Origin: Brevibacillus formosus
GTDB lineage: Bacteria; Bacillota; Bacilli; Brevibacillales; Brevibacillaceae
Assembly: GCF_003013405.1 (NCBI RefSeq)
Contig: NZ_PXZL01000023.1
Coordinates: 52,161-116,160 of the forward strand
Reading direction: 5' to 3'
Length of the DNA stretch: 64,000 nucleotides
Positions 42,305 through 51,273 of this stretch are shown piece by piece (positions within the stretch are counted from its first letter, which is position 1; each line of letters begins with the position of its first letter). A model generated the notes under the pieces. That model was not told the origin of the DNA and did no database searches. It saw only the letters and a program-made list of their open reading frames with translations. The position numbers were made by a program, and so were the translations under genes.

Positions 42305-43684
42305 ATGCAATCAAAAGAGTTTGTTCAAGAGTTGTTGCCTCTGGTAGGGGGTGAGGAAAATATTGCTGACGCTACCCACTGTGCTTCTCGATTACGCTTG
42401 CTTCTTCGAAATGAAGAAAAGGCGGATATATCAGCCATCGAAAAAATGGATGGCGTAGAAGGGGTATTTTCCAGGCGCGGACAATTCCAAATTATCTTAG
42501 GGACCGGCAGAGTAAACAGAGTGTACAAGGCACTTGTCGAGGCGATCGAGATCGCACAGACAAATCCATCCAAAGAGCGGATGGAGAAGGCGCCAAAGAT
42601 GAATCCATTCACTCATTTTGTAAAGACACTATCCAACATCTTTTTACCGATTATTCCCGCTATCGTAGTGAGCGGTTTGCTCATGGGGCTGCTTGGTATG
42701 GTGAAGGCTTTTGGTTGGATCACGATGGATAGCGCATGGATGAAGATGCTCACCATGTTTTCCAGCTCATCGTTCATTATTCTTCCGATATTAATTGGCT
42801 TTAGCGCAGCCAAGGAATTTGGCAGCAATCCCATTTTAGGTGCAGTGATTGGGGGGATATTAACCCACCCGTCATTATTAAACCCTGCAGAGCTGGGGAA
42901 CAGCACCCCGGAATATATGGATTTGTTTGGGCTTGAAATCGCGTTGATCGGGTATCAGGGTACGGTGATTCCTATCTTGTTGTCGGTATACGTAATGAGC
43001 AGGTTTGAAAAAGTCCTGCGAAAATTCATACCCCAGTCATTAGATTTATTGCTCATCCCCTTTATCACCATTACGTTTACCGGGATTGTCTCCCTCGTAG
43101 CGATTGGCCCTTTGGGCATGATGATCGGGGAGATGATTTCTGGTAGCTTGGAATATGTCTATCAGTATGCTGGACTGGTGGCAGGGTTCCTGTTTGGCGG
43201 ATTATATGCGCTATTCGTCGTTACTGGATTGCATCATAGTTTGCACGCCATTGAGGTGGGGTTGCTAGCCGATCCGAAGGTTGGTGTCAATTTTTTGCTG
43301 CCGATCTGGTCCATGGCTAACGTGGCCCAAGGTGGAGCTGCTTTAGCCGTTTTTTTCAAATCGAAAAATGACAAACTGAAGAAGATTGCGATACCTGCTG
43401 CTCTTTCGTCCTTTTTTGGCATTATTGAACCCGTGATGTTTGGCATCAATTTGAGGTTAATCACCCCATTTATAGGAGCGGCCATTGGAGGGGGGCTAGG
43501 CGGGGCATATGTCGTAGGTGCCCACGTAGTTGCCAACGCCTATGGCTTAACTGGAATCCCCATGCTTGCGATTGTGACACCATTAGGAATATCAAACGCA
43601 GTCCATTATCTTATTGGTCTAGCTATCGCGGTTACTGCCGCTTTCACCTTGACATGGATACTTAGATTTACCGAAGAGGAATAA
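42305..43684 (+). CDS. PTS sugar permease EIIBC, probably sucrose-specific
   Basis: The protein has an EIIB domain with the phosphorylated Cys in ATHCASRLRL (about residue 23) and an EIIC domain of about 10 spans (ILPIIPAIVVSGLLMGLLG onwards). It matches SacP/ScrA-type EIIBCSuc, which import sucrose as sucrose-6-phosphate. No EIIA domain is present. The start is uncertain: AGAGGAGGAA is ideally placed before an ATA at 42293, while the first ATG (42305) is about 20 bases from it. The EIIB motif begins properly only a few residues after this ATG. No sucrose-6-phosphate hydrolase is encoded in the window. Confidence 0.88.
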   Translation: MQSKEFVQELLPLVGGEENIADATHCASRLRLLLRNEEKADISAIEKMDGVEGVFSRRGQFQIILGTGRVNRVYKALVEAIEIAQTNPSKERMEKAPKMNPFTHFVKTLSNIFLPIIPAIVVSGLLMGLLGMVKAFGWITMDSAWMKMLTMFSSSSFIILPILIGFSAAKEFGSNPILGAVIGGILTHPSLLNPAELGNSTPEYMDLFGLEIALIGYQGTVIPILLSVYVMSRFEKVLRKFIPQSLDLLLIPFITITFTGIVSLVAIGPLGMMIGEMISGSLEYVYQYAGLVAGFLFGGLYALFVVTGLHHSLHAIEVGLLADPKVGVNFLLPIWSMANVAQGGAALAVFFKSKNDKLKKIAIPAALSSFFGIIEPVMFGINLRLITPFIGAAIGGGLGGAYVVGAHVVANAYGLTGIPMLAIVTPLGISNAVHYLIGLAIAVTAAFTLTWILRFTEEE

Positions 43685-43855
43685 ATCATTCTGATGACCT
43701 GGGAGAAGGTTTTCCTGGTCCAAATTGGATGCGTTCTATGGGTGATGGTTACGGTAAAATGAAAGGTAATGGAGCTCCTCGCAGATGTAATTTTTCTCAT
43801 CATGGTTCACCTAGTAAATGGGGAAGGTGACGGGAGGATAGACAGGAGGGATACC

Positions 43856-44698
43856 ATGAAAATTAAAAAAATCTTAAATAACAACGCGGTCGTTGTCCAG
43901 GATCAGGGAGAAGAAAAGATCGTTATGGGCTTAGGGATCGCTTTCCAGAAAAAAAAGAATGATCTGGTAGACATTTCAAAGATAGAAAAAGTATTTGTCA
44001 TGAATGAATGGCAAGAGTACGGAAAGTTCGAAGAGATATTAATAACACTTCCTGAAGAACATATCCAAGTGGCTGAGGAAATTATCTCCCATACGGAAAA
44101 AGAACTAGGGATAACCTTGCATGACCATATTCATATCGCTTTGACCGACCACTTGTCCTTCGCCCTAGAAAGATTAATGAAGGGAATGGTCATTAAAAAT
44201 ACCTTGCTGAACGAAATCAAAATTTTGTATGCAAAAGAATTTCAGATCGGTTGCTGGGCGAAAGCATTGATAAAAGAGAAGCTAGGGATAGAAATTCCCG
44301 AAGATGAGGTCGGTTATATTGCATTGCATATCCACACCGCCAGGATAAACGCGGGAGATATGGCAAAAACAATGGATATGACCACTATGATACGGGATAT
44401 GATCGATCTGATCGAAAGCAGTTTGAAAATCAAGATTGAGGAGAAAACGGTTTCCTATGAGCGATTAGTCACACATTTGCGCTTTGCAGTACAACGGGCG
44501 GAGTTTGGCGAATCGTTTCATGATATAGAACCGGAAATGTCCCAGATTATAAAAGAACAGTACGAGGAATCTTATTTATGCGCACAAAAAGTAGGTGAAT
44601 TTGCGCAAGAAGAATATGATTTTGAGTTCCCCGAGATGGAATTGGTCTACATCACGATGCAGATTCAAAGGATTTATAGTAGAGTGTTGAGTGGTTAA
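43856..44698 (+). CDS. BglG/SacT/LicT-family transcriptional antiterminator
   Basis: The ATG at 43856 follows ACAGGAGGG and gives 280 residues. Residues 1-56 are the RNA-binding CAT domain, followed by PRD1 (about 65-170) and PRD2 (about 175-280). Regulatory histidines H99 and H158 in PRD1 and H207 in PRD2 are present, but the second PRD2 His is Gln (MQIQRI, about residue 269). It should bind the RAT at 37862 when sucrose uptake changes PTS phosphorylation. Loss of that His may alter control by HPr. It is the last gene of the sucrose locus and is followed by a strong terminator. Confidence 0.9.
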   Translation: MKIKKILNNNAVVVQDQGEEKIVMGLGIAFQKKKNDLVDISKIEKVFVMNEWQEYGKFEEILITLPEEHIQVAEEIISHTEKELGITLHDHIHIALTDHLSFALERLMKGMVIKNTLLNEIKILYAKEFQIGCWAKALIKEKLGIEIPEDEVGYIALHIHTARINAGDMAKTMDMTTMIRDMIDLIESSLKIKIEEKTVSYERLVTHLRFAVQRAEFGESFHDIEPEMSQIIKEQYEESYLCAQKVGEFAQEEYDFEFPEMELVYITMQIQRIYSRVLSG

Positions 44699-44712
44699 CC
44701 CATACGAATGCG

Positions 44713-44745
44713 ACTCGCTTGCCCTAAGGAAGCGAGTTTTTTTTC
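44713..44745 (+). terminator. Terminator after the antiterminator gene
   Basis: ACTCGCTT (44713-44720) pairs with AAGCGAGT (44730-44737), followed by T8. Confidence 0.9.
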
Positions 44746-44799
44746 AAGTACCCATGAACATCATTGCGTTCGAACAAGGCATAAAATGGAACAATGAGC

Positions 44800-45650
44800 A
44801 CTTGACTGAAAAATGGCTACACGATGTGTAAACTCTCAACCTCTAAACTACAATTAGTATTAGAAAGGTTGGGAGATTTTTTTATGATGTCAAAAGAGCA
44901 GATCAAGCAGTGGATCAAAGAGAAAAACATGCAGTCTGTGGACGACGTACAGTCAGCATTAAAGGATTTGTTTGCTGAAACGATCCAAGAAATGCTCGAA
45001 GTTGAGATGGAGTCCTCTCTTGGATATGCAAAGCATGACATGAAAAACAAGCGGACAACCAATAGCCGTATTGGATACAGTAAAAAAAGTTCCGAGCATG
45101 GCGAGGAGGACATGTAAGTCCCACGTGATCGAGAGGGTGAATTTGAGCCTGCCATTGTAAAGAAACACCAGTAAATGTAACAGGGATCGAAGATCAAATC
45201 CTCGCTTTGTATGCAAAAGGCGTATCCACACGTGATATTCAAGACCATCCCATCTGCAGTAGCTCTACGGCATCGAAGTCTCACATCGACAACTTCGAAA
45301 AGTAACGAAGGGAAAAGCCGTCTTTCCCACAGACGATGCTCTTCTCAAAATGATATATCTCGTAACCATGGATGTCTTACGGAAATGGACGGGACGAGTC
45401 CACAATTGGGGACAAATTCTCATGCAGCTATCTGTTTTCTTTGAGGACCGCGTACGACCACACACCCGTTAACAATAAAAGAAAGGCTTCATCCCAGAAG
45501 GGATTGTCTTTTTCTACACCAACGCGTCAAGGGTTTAATTTACGCCCTTAACTCTGTTTGCTCCGAAAAAGATATCCTAATTAGCGGGATGAAACCTTTT
45601 CATATATCGGTTGATTGAGTTTACACAAAAATTCTTGACAGACCCGGGAG
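44800..45650 (+). mobile_element. Decayed IS256-family insertion sequence
   Basis: The element is bounded by related inverted ends: TGTGTAAACTC near 44835 on the left and its complement GAGTTTACACA near 45617 on the right. It contains a broken transposase. Precise ends and target duplications cannot be fixed, because the outermost bases of the two ends no longer match. Confidence 0.6.
44884..45470 (+). pseudogene. IS256-family transposase, internally deleted and frameshifted
   Basis: The first frame (44884-45117) gives the N-terminus, including LKDLFAETIQEMLEVEMESSLGYAKHD and TTNSRIGYSKKSSE. It then loses its frame, but RDREGEFEPAIVKKHQ and GIEDQILALYAKGVSTRDIQDH can be read just after. Next comes a jump to the C-terminal VTKGKAVFPTDDALLKMIYLVTMDVLRKWTGRVHNWGQILMQLSVFFEDRV. 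About 200 central residues including the catalytic DDE region are missing, so it is inactive. Confidence 0.8.
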
Positions 45651-45705
45651 ATCGGTAAGCAGATCATCCTCTTTCTATGTTTAAATAGACTCCTCCACCC
45701 AACTG

Positions 45706-46149
45706 TCATGAAGCCATTTTTCCGTATTTCATACCCGAGATGGTCACCGATTCATGCTTATCCCCTTTAGTCACATCGATTGTTTCGTCATGATTGTCAA
45801 TCCACAAGTTCTCCAATTTTTTGAACAAACCCGGTTGAGCTTTACTTAAAAATCTTTTAGCTAAAGCCTTGGTTTCCTCTTTACTTGGAAGTTCACCAGC
45901 TACCAGACGTTGATCCATCCAGTGACACCAAGGATTTTATAAGTGTTTTTCTCAACAACAAAGGAAAAATGTTCACCGCCAAGCCCGTTGTTGTCCCTGG
46001 AAATTTTTTCGTACCGGAATACCCAAACTACATCCTGATTCTGCTTGTGCTCCTGAGCACTCTTTAATTGATATCCTTCGGGAACCTGCAGCAGTTGCAA
46101 CGCTGCTTGTAACGCTTTGCTGTAATCCTGCTCTTTCACTTTTTTTCAT
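45706..46149 (-). pseudogene. YcdB/PepSY-like relic, frameshifted and without signal peptide
   Basis: Two minus-strand frames join as one domain. The first (GTG at 46139) reads KEQDYSKALQAALQLLQVPEGYQLKSA and then FSFVVEKNTYKILGVT. The second (to 45706) continues WMDQRLVAGELPSKEETKALAKRFLSKA to the end in VTISGMKYGKMAS. The joint is a shift near 45915. No signal sequence is left, and only MKKSERAG out of frame precedes it. It resembles one unit of the YcdB/PepSY type. It lies directly after the MFS gene. Confidence 0.55.
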
Positions 46150-46151
46150 CC

Positions 46152-47357
46152 TTATCCCTCACCAACGATTCGTTTCTGCACGAGAAAGGAGCACAAAAAA
46201 GCGGTACTCAATAAAGCGGCCAGTCCTTCAAACGTCAAAATATAGCTGCCTGTTTTCAGCAATAGCAGTGATACAATCGGCCCCAACGTTGCCCCCAAGA
46301 ACAAGATAAACGTATAGAGCGACACGGCTGCTCCACGAAATTGTCCTGCGAGGGTGCCAATCAATGAGATTAAAACGGGAACGGTGATGGAAATGCCAGC
46401 TACAAACAGAACACTAGTCAGAACAAGAATCGGCAGGGCAGAACTGATCCCCAAAATTCCAAGACCAAGCATGGCTAAAAGCAAGCCCGCTTTCAGCACG
46501 TTCATGATTCCAAATCTAGCTACCAAACTTCCAGCAAACGGGGAAAGGAGCATACCTACGATCCCTGCAGCCCGTATCAGTAGAATTTGATTGCTGTGTA
46601 ATAAAAATGGAGCTTGACTTAGATAACTTCCAAGCGTGGTGTACATACCGACGAACGTAAGGAGTAGTGTGAATGCAATGAGAAAACAGAATAACAGGGA
46701 TTTGTGAAACAGCAACGTTCCCATCTGCTTAAATGGATCTAGGACATTGATATTTTGATGCTGTGTTCCCCCTTTTGGAATCGATCCCCCTAACAAGCCG
46801 ACGGACAGTAGATAGATTCCACCGAGGAAATAAAAGACGAAAGGCCAACCGAAGTTCTGGCTTACGATATCGCTTAAAACCTGTCCTGCAATCCCTGCCA
46901 GTAAGAAGCCGGTACTAACGAATCCAATTGCTGTCACTCGATTCTCCGCCGGATACATCTCCACTATGTAGGAAAGTGCTGCCGGAGCAAACGTCGCTGC
47001 GGCAATGCCTTGAATGGTTCGAAGTGCAATGAACAAAGGAAAACTGCTTGCTATTCCGAGAAGCGGAGTGATCACGCTAAGAGCAACCAGTCCCCAAAAC
47101 ATTACCTGTTTTCGTCCATACCGATCCGATAAAGACGCAAAGAGCAAAAAGCTGATTGCATAGGCAAGCGAAAAAGCGCTGCCGCTCCATGCTGCTTGAG
47201 CCGGACTGACTTGAAACTCTCGGACGAAAGCTGTAACCATTGGTATGGTTACATACATGCTAGATACCACAGCTAAACCGCACCATGAAAGAATTGCGGT
47301 CATCACAAAATACTTTCCTTCCGCAATGAATGTGGGTCGTCGCGCCATTTCCGACAA
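46152..47357 (-). CDS. MFS transporter (AraJ/arabinose-efflux-like)
   Basis: The TTG start at 47357 has AGGGA five bases upstream, better placed than the ATG three codons later. The 401-residue protein has 12 predicted spans and motif A LFASLSDRYGRKQVMF between spans 2 and 3. It also has the LRTIQGIAAATFAPAALSYIVEMYP segment typical of the drug/sugar efflux group. It is co-transcribed with the tautomerase-like gene upstream and divergent from a MerR regulator, a common layout for regulated efflux. Confidence 0.85.
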   Translation of the reverse strand: MSEMARRPTFIAEGKYFVMTAILSWCGLAVVSSMYVTIPMVTAFVREFQVSPAQAAWSGSAFSLAYAISFLLFASLSDRYGRKQVMFWGLVALSVITPLLGIASSFPLFIALRTIQGIAAATFAPAALSYIVEMYPAENRVTAIGFVSTGFLLAGIAGQVLSDIVSQNFGWPFVFYFLGGIYLLSVGLLGGSIPKGGTQHQNINVLDPFKQMGTLLFHKSLLFCFLIAFTLLLTFVGMYTTLGSYLSQAPFLLHSNQILLIRAAGIVGMLLSPFAGSLVARFGIMNVLKAGLLLAMLGLGILGISSALPILVLTSVLFVAGISITVPVLISLIGTLAGQFRGAAVSLYTFILFLGATLGPIVSLLLLKTGSYILTFEGLAALLSTAFLCSFLVQKRIVGEG

Positions 47358-47388
47358 GTTGTTCCCTTCTTTCAGATCAGGTTCAAAA

Positions 47389-47604
47389 TTATTCAGTCAG
47401 ACGGCTTTTTGCCAGAAAGTCCGGATCGCTAGCAACTACCCCGGCTTGCCCCCAATTAGCCAACCGGGTTTCCCGTAGGATCACCAGCACTTTATCCGGA
47501 GGAATATTAAATAAATTGACCGTGGCGTTGGTCAGCTCCTTGATCCACTGCTCCTTTTGCTCTGCATTAAAACCTTCCCAGCAATCCACATTAATGATTG
47601 GCAT
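47389..47604 (-). CDS. 4-oxalocrotonate tautomerase-like protein
   Basis: The ATG at 47604 is chosen over one six bases upstream because AGGAG is seven bases before it, and because the product then starts Met-Pro, exposing the catalytic Pro1 after Met removal. The 71-residue protein contains PIINVDCWEGFNAEQKEQWIKELTNATVNLF and a conserved-type VILRETRLANWGQAG end. Tautomerases of this size form hexamers acting on enols. It heads an operon with the MFS gene. Confidence 0.8.
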   Translation of the reverse strand: MPIINVDCWEGFNAEQKEQWIKELTNATVNLFNIPPDKVLVILRETRLANWGQAGVVASDPDFLAKSRLTE

Positions 47605-47639
47605 AACCATTCTCCTATTCGTAATAAATTTTCATAACT

Positions 47640-47728
47640 TGCGTAAGTTACGCATTGATTGTAACAAATCTACAATTAAAGTCAACAATTAACCTTGTGT
47701 TGTAAATATTGTGCCTATCGCGTAAAAT
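47640..47728. promoter_or_regulatory. Divergent promoter region with MerR-type palindrome
   Basis: TGCGTAAGTTACGCA (47640-47654) is a perfect 7-1-7 palindrome. The minus-strand promoter for the tautomerase-MFS operon reads TTGACT-N16-TACAAT upstream of it. The plus-strand promoter for the MerR gene reads TTGTAA (47700-47705), 17 bases, TAAAAT (47723-47728). Confidence 0.55.
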
Positions 47729-47761
47729 ATTTGCTAATAGGAAATAGCAAGAGGTGATAAG

Positions 47762-48079
47762 ATGAACCACGATAATCATGCAGATAATCCTCTTATGGAT
47801 TTTGATTTATTGCGCAAGCTGGTCGTTGGAATTGGCGAAGTATCTGATATAACTGGTGTTCCTCAAAGACAGATTCGCTATTGGGAAGAAAAAGGAATTA
47901 TTCAGTCGTATAAGGAAGGCGAGGGCACCACTAGGAAGTACGATTACCTAAGCATCAAAAAAATTCTCTTGGTAAAAGAGTTGCTTGACGATGGATTCAC
48001 GTTGGATGCTGCTGCAAAAAAAGTAGAGGAACGGATGAGAATGATTAACGAGGTGTTTCAAAAACTCTCCGATCGATAG
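47762..48079 (+). CDS. MerR-family transcriptional regulator
   Basis: The 105-residue protein has a MerR HTH (IGEVSDITGVPQRQIRYWEEKGIIQSYKEGEGTTRKYDY, about 25-63) and a dimerisation helix, with no large ligand domain. GAGGTG precedes the ATG. It is divergent from the tautomerase-MFS operon and probably controls it. Followed by about 160 bases with no clear gene. Confidence 0.88.
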   Translation: MNHDNHADNPLMDFDLLRKLVVGIGEVSDITGVPQRQIRYWEEKGIIQSYKEGEGTTRKYDYLSIKKILLVKELLDDGFTLDAAAKKVEERMRMINEVFQKLSDR

Positions 48080-48241
48080 AAACCAGCAAGATTTAGCTCC
48101 ATTTAACAGTATTTTGAACAGGAAAAAGGGGCTGTCCACAAAGCAGATCAAAATCTGCCAAGGATGTAATCCCCCCACTCAGCAGAGTATTTATCTTTGA
48201 TGGAATTATAGAAAGTAAGGGCAATCGTTAGTTTTTCTTCT

Positions 48242-48875
48242 TTGTTAAGTATGGAGATATTTACGAAAAGAACGGAAGAAGCGGCTGAGACCGCGCAGGA
48301 TGTCAGCTCGCGAGCAACAGCTTTGCGGGAACATGCATTGGCTGCGGATATTATGACGACAGAGCTCTATATGAATGTAAAGGCGCAAACGGAAATGGCG
48401 ATCACTGACTCGAAGGAATCGATGGAAAAAATCAACCTGTTGACAGAGGCGATACTCACGATCTCTGAGCAAACGAATCTGTTAGCATTGAATGCCGCGA
48501 TTGAAGTTGCACGTGCAGGAGACAGCGGTAGAGGTTTCTCTGTCGTAGCCGATGAGATACGCAGATTGGCGACTCATTCGTCTAGCGTATTGGACTTCAT
48601 TGATACGCAGGTCAGTCCTGACTATGACAGCATGATGGAAACATCAGAGAAGTACAATTTGGATGCACACCGTTTCCATACGTTGCTGGCAGAATTCAAT
48701 GCGTCTTTTGAAGAGTTGAATTCTACAATCAGCAGTGTGGTTTCTGTCGTGGAGCAAGTGACGAACTCGATGGAGAAAAGTGCACACAGTGTAGAGGCGA
48801 TCACAGAGCAATCTCGGAGCGAAATGTCGGCTTGACGCAGACGATGGAAGAGATCGTGCATCGGTTCAAAATCTA
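48242..48875 (+). pseudogene. Methyl-accepting chemotaxis protein, C-terminal relic
   Basis: The frame gives the chemoreceptor signalling hairpin: [45 protein letters not shown], the universally conserved tip. No membrane segments or sensor domain are left. The frame stops at 48835, while TQTMEEIVHRFKI, the natural end, follows in another frame. It is a 5'-truncated, frameshifted remnant, although a soluble fragment might still be made. Confidence 0.75.
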
Positions 48876-48882
48876 AGAGAGT

Positions 48883-48915
48883 CCCCCTTTTCTGGTAAAA
48901 CGGAAAGGGGGTTTT
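48883..48915 (+). terminator. Terminator after the chemoreceptor relic
   Basis: CCCCCTTT (48883-48890) pairs with AAAGGGGG (48904-48911), followed by T4. Confidence 0.75.
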
Positions 48916-48978
48916 GTTGTAATATATTTGCAGGAAGGATGTAGGGCGGAAAATAAAAAGTTTCCACGGAGGGTATGA

Positions 48979-49551
48979 ATGAAAACCTTTATTTACATGG
49001 TCAGGCACGGAGAATCACCAAAAACCGAGGGGGACGAAAGAACACGAGGACTGACTGAAAAAGGCAGGTCAGATGCCCGTATCATTACTCAATTGTTGAA
49101 AGACGAGCGGATCGATGCGTTCATTTCAAGTCCGTATAAAAGGGCAATGGCAACAATAGAAGAATTAGCTCAGTCCGCAGGGAAAGAGATCGTCGTTTTA
49201 GAAGAGCTGAGAGAACTCGTTTTTATCGGAAACAATCAAATCATGGCCGATAGAGAATTGTATCCATTAGTAAAGAAGATGTTTAATGAGCCAGACTTTT
49301 CTTTACCTGGAGGAGAGTCCATCGCAATTTGTCGGAATCGTGTGGTAAGAACGTTCCGAAACATTTTACAACAATACAGAGGGCAGAAAGTTGCAATCGG
49401 AACACATGGTGCCGTTATGACATTGATGATGGGGTACTTTGACAGCCAGTACGACTTGGATTTTTTATTGACGACGTCCAAGCCTGATATTTACAAAATG
49501 GAATTTCAGGATGAAGTACTTGTGGAAACGAAACGATTATGGAGGAACTGA
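48979..49551 (+). CDS. Histidine phosphatase (phosphoglycerate-mutase-like) family protein
   Basis: The 190-residue protein has the catalytic VRHGES at residues 8-13, SSPYKRAMATIEEL about 50, an acidic GGESI loop about 113 and GTHGAVM about 148 with the second catalytic His. Members of this size are phosphomonoesterases of variable specificity. GGAGGG precedes the ATG. It ends 29 bases before the SMI1 gene, so the two may be co-transcribed. Confidence 0.88.
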   Translation: MKTFIYMVRHGESPKTEGDERTRGLTEKGRSDARIITQLLKDERIDAFISSPYKRAMATIEELAQSAGKEIVVLEELRELVFIGNNQIMADRELYPLVKKMFNEPDFSLPGGESIAICRNRVVRTFRNILQQYRGQKVAIGTHGAVMTLMMGYFDSQYDLDFLLTTSKPDIYKMEFQDEVLVETKRLWRN

Positions 49552-49580
49552 CTTCCTATAGGGAAAAGGAGGCTTAACAA

Positions 49581-50147
49581 ATGGATAGAAAAGAGTATAT
49601 CAAGAATGGTTTTGAAGCTTACTACGAGCGATATAACCAAGTGACAGAAGAAGGTTTTTGCAGATGGATGCGGCCAGACGTCCCTGATGCCATGAAGGTA
49701 GCGGATGTCGATGAAGAATGGTCCAGATGGAAGCTGGTTCCTTCTACCGTGAGTCAGGAGGATGTGGCTGCGCTCGAGGAAGAATTTGGGCTGAAATTTC
49801 CGGAATGGTATAAAGCCTTCATTTCTACTTGCCATCATTATTTCGACGTCATTCCTGAACAAGGGATCGATGAGCCATTTGATCGTATTAAGGATATGTA
49901 CAACCCATTGCTTTGCAAGTTAGGCTACCTTCCTTTTTCATGGGATACAGAGTACGGAAAACTACGATGTATCGATTTACAAGAAAGCCCGGATGAAGAG
50001 AAGTGTGGAATCTATGAAATTGACCATGAAGTTTTGTTTGAAATGGATGAAGAAAATACAGAACGCAACGAATTGAAAGAAGCACTGATCTTTTTGTATC
50101 CGAATTTCAAAACTTATTTTGACCACACTTTTTTAGTACGCGAATGA
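49581..50147 (+). CDS. SMI1/KNR4 family protein
   Basis: The 188-residue protein contains VSQEDVAALEEEFGLKFPEWYKAFI at about 57-81, the SMI1/KNR4 (SUKH) signature, with a following PFDRIKDMYNPLLCKLGYLPF and final LYPNFKTYFDHTF. Bacterial SUKH proteins are often immunity factors for polymorphic toxins. None is adjacent, but another orphan immunity-like gene follows. AAAAGGAGG precedes the ATG. Confidence 0.8.
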   Translation: MDRKEYIKNGFEAYYERYNQVTEEGFCRWMRPDVPDAMKVADVDEEWSRWKLVPSTVSQEDVAALEEEFGLKFPEWYKAFISTCHHYFDVIPEQGIDEPFDRIKDMYNPLLCKLGYLPFSWDTEYGKLRCIDLQESPDEEKCGIYEIDHEVLFEMDEENTERNELKEALIFLYPNFKTYFDHTFLVRE

Positions 50148-50223
50148 AGCCAAACAAAACCCTCCTTCCCTTGAATTCAAATTAGAGGATCGTAGAGGGA
50201 GAACAAGAAAAAAAGAGGGGACA

Positions 50224-51066
50224 GTGGGACATATGGAACACAAAAAATTAATCGGCGAATTCAAGAAAGAGATAAATAAAATAAAAAAAGAAACGATTAG
50301 TGAAGAACATATTAGTGAATGGTACAACTTAATAAAAGAAAGTATTCAAAATGATCTTAAAGACGGATACAAAGATACTATAGCTAGAAATCTATCTCTT
50401 GGAATAGGTGTACATGCCGGGGAATACCCAAAATATTTAATTTTAAATGGTGATAGAGAAGGATGGAAATATATCACTCGGTTTCTTTTGTGGGAAGAAC
50501 ATATTTTACAGAAACTTTTTGATTATAAAGAAGTTGCTCCTAGAACGATAGGATGTATTATAGGCTTATCGCTGCTGTGGGAAATGACTGATTTATCAAA
50601 ACTCTCCAGAGAATATTTCCAATTATTATTTGAAAGTAATAAAGATAAATACGCTCAAAAAGAAACCCATCATTTGTTTATGGCACTATTACACGATCTA
50701 TACAATACTGAAAAAATAAATCAGGAACTGTATGCAGTATTACCGGAGCAAAATGTGTATAGAAAACTTCTTGACAATTGGTATACCACAGATAAAGAAC
50801 TATTGGGAAATTTGCTTTTTGAAATTTGCGATTATCATATACATAGTTCGTTAGATCTAAAAAATAAATTTTCAGAAATCCTAACAATGAATTATATACC
50901 TTATGATATTCGGCTTATCGAAAAAATTAGACAAGACCAAGGATTAACAACCATTCAAATAGAACATCCTTTGCTAGAAACCGAACTCGCTAATATTCCT
51001 GAAGGTATATATGAATGGGATTTGTCAAAAGATGAAGTATATCAGTATTTATTAAGAAGAGAATAA
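50224..51066 (+). CDS. AT-rich orphan protein, possibly immunity-like
   Basis: The 280-residue protein is mostly alpha-helical and acidic/basic mixed, without signal or membrane segments. Its AT content and codon use (many AAA, ATA, TTA) stand out from all neighbours, a sign of horizontal acquisition. I do not recognise the family. Its position after a SMI1/KNR4 gene, its length and its helical repeats would fit an orphan toxin-immunity protein, but that is inference. The start is uncertain: GTG at 50224 is very close to GAGGGG, and ATG at 50233 is somewhat far from it. Confidence 0.65.
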   Translation: MGHMEHKKLIGEFKKEINKIKKETISEEHISEWYNLIKESIQNDLKDGYKDTIARNLSLGIGVHAGEYPKYLILNGDREGWKYITRFLLWEEHILQKLFDYKEVAPRTIGCIIGLSLLWEMTDLSKLSREYFQLLFESNKDKYAQKETHHLFMALLHDLYNTEKINQELYAVLPEQNVYRKLLDNWYTTDKELLGNLLFEICDYHIHSSLDLKNKFSEILTMNYIPYDIRLIEKIRQDQGLTTIQIEHPLLETELANIPEGIYEWDLSKDEVYQYLLRRE

Positions 51067-51121
51067 GGCTTGCTAATATCTTTGAAATGATATTCAGCTA
51101 ACGGGGTCAATAGTTCAATAA

Positions 51122-51170
51122 AAACAGCGGTGAGTTTAAGACTGTATTAGGTCTTAAGTCGCCGCTGTTT
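51122..51170 (+). terminator. Long hairpin after the AT-rich orphan
   Basis: AAACAGCGG (51122-51130) pairs with CCGCTGTTT (51162-51170), and an inner TTAAGAC pairs with GTCTTAA. Only TTT follows, so termination strength is uncertain. Confidence 0.55.
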
Positions 51171-51273
51171 CATGTATTAGGCTTAGTCTAAAAATTAATT
51201 TTCAACGAACACCTAAACGAGGGTTTTGTTTGTGAGATTCTTGTGTGAATTCTTTTGCTACGCTTCGAGCCGA

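Noticed and set aside
43729..43830. Gly- and Met-rich short frame between the PTS and antiterminator genes
   Set aside because: It reads like a peptide for about 45 codons, but there is no start codon with a ribosome binding site and no recognisable family, so it was not listed.
48130..48165. GGGGCTGTCCACAAAG and GCAGAT/ATCTGC after the MerR gene, resembling an IS end
   Set aside because: Only a short resemblance, with no second end, target duplication or transposase.
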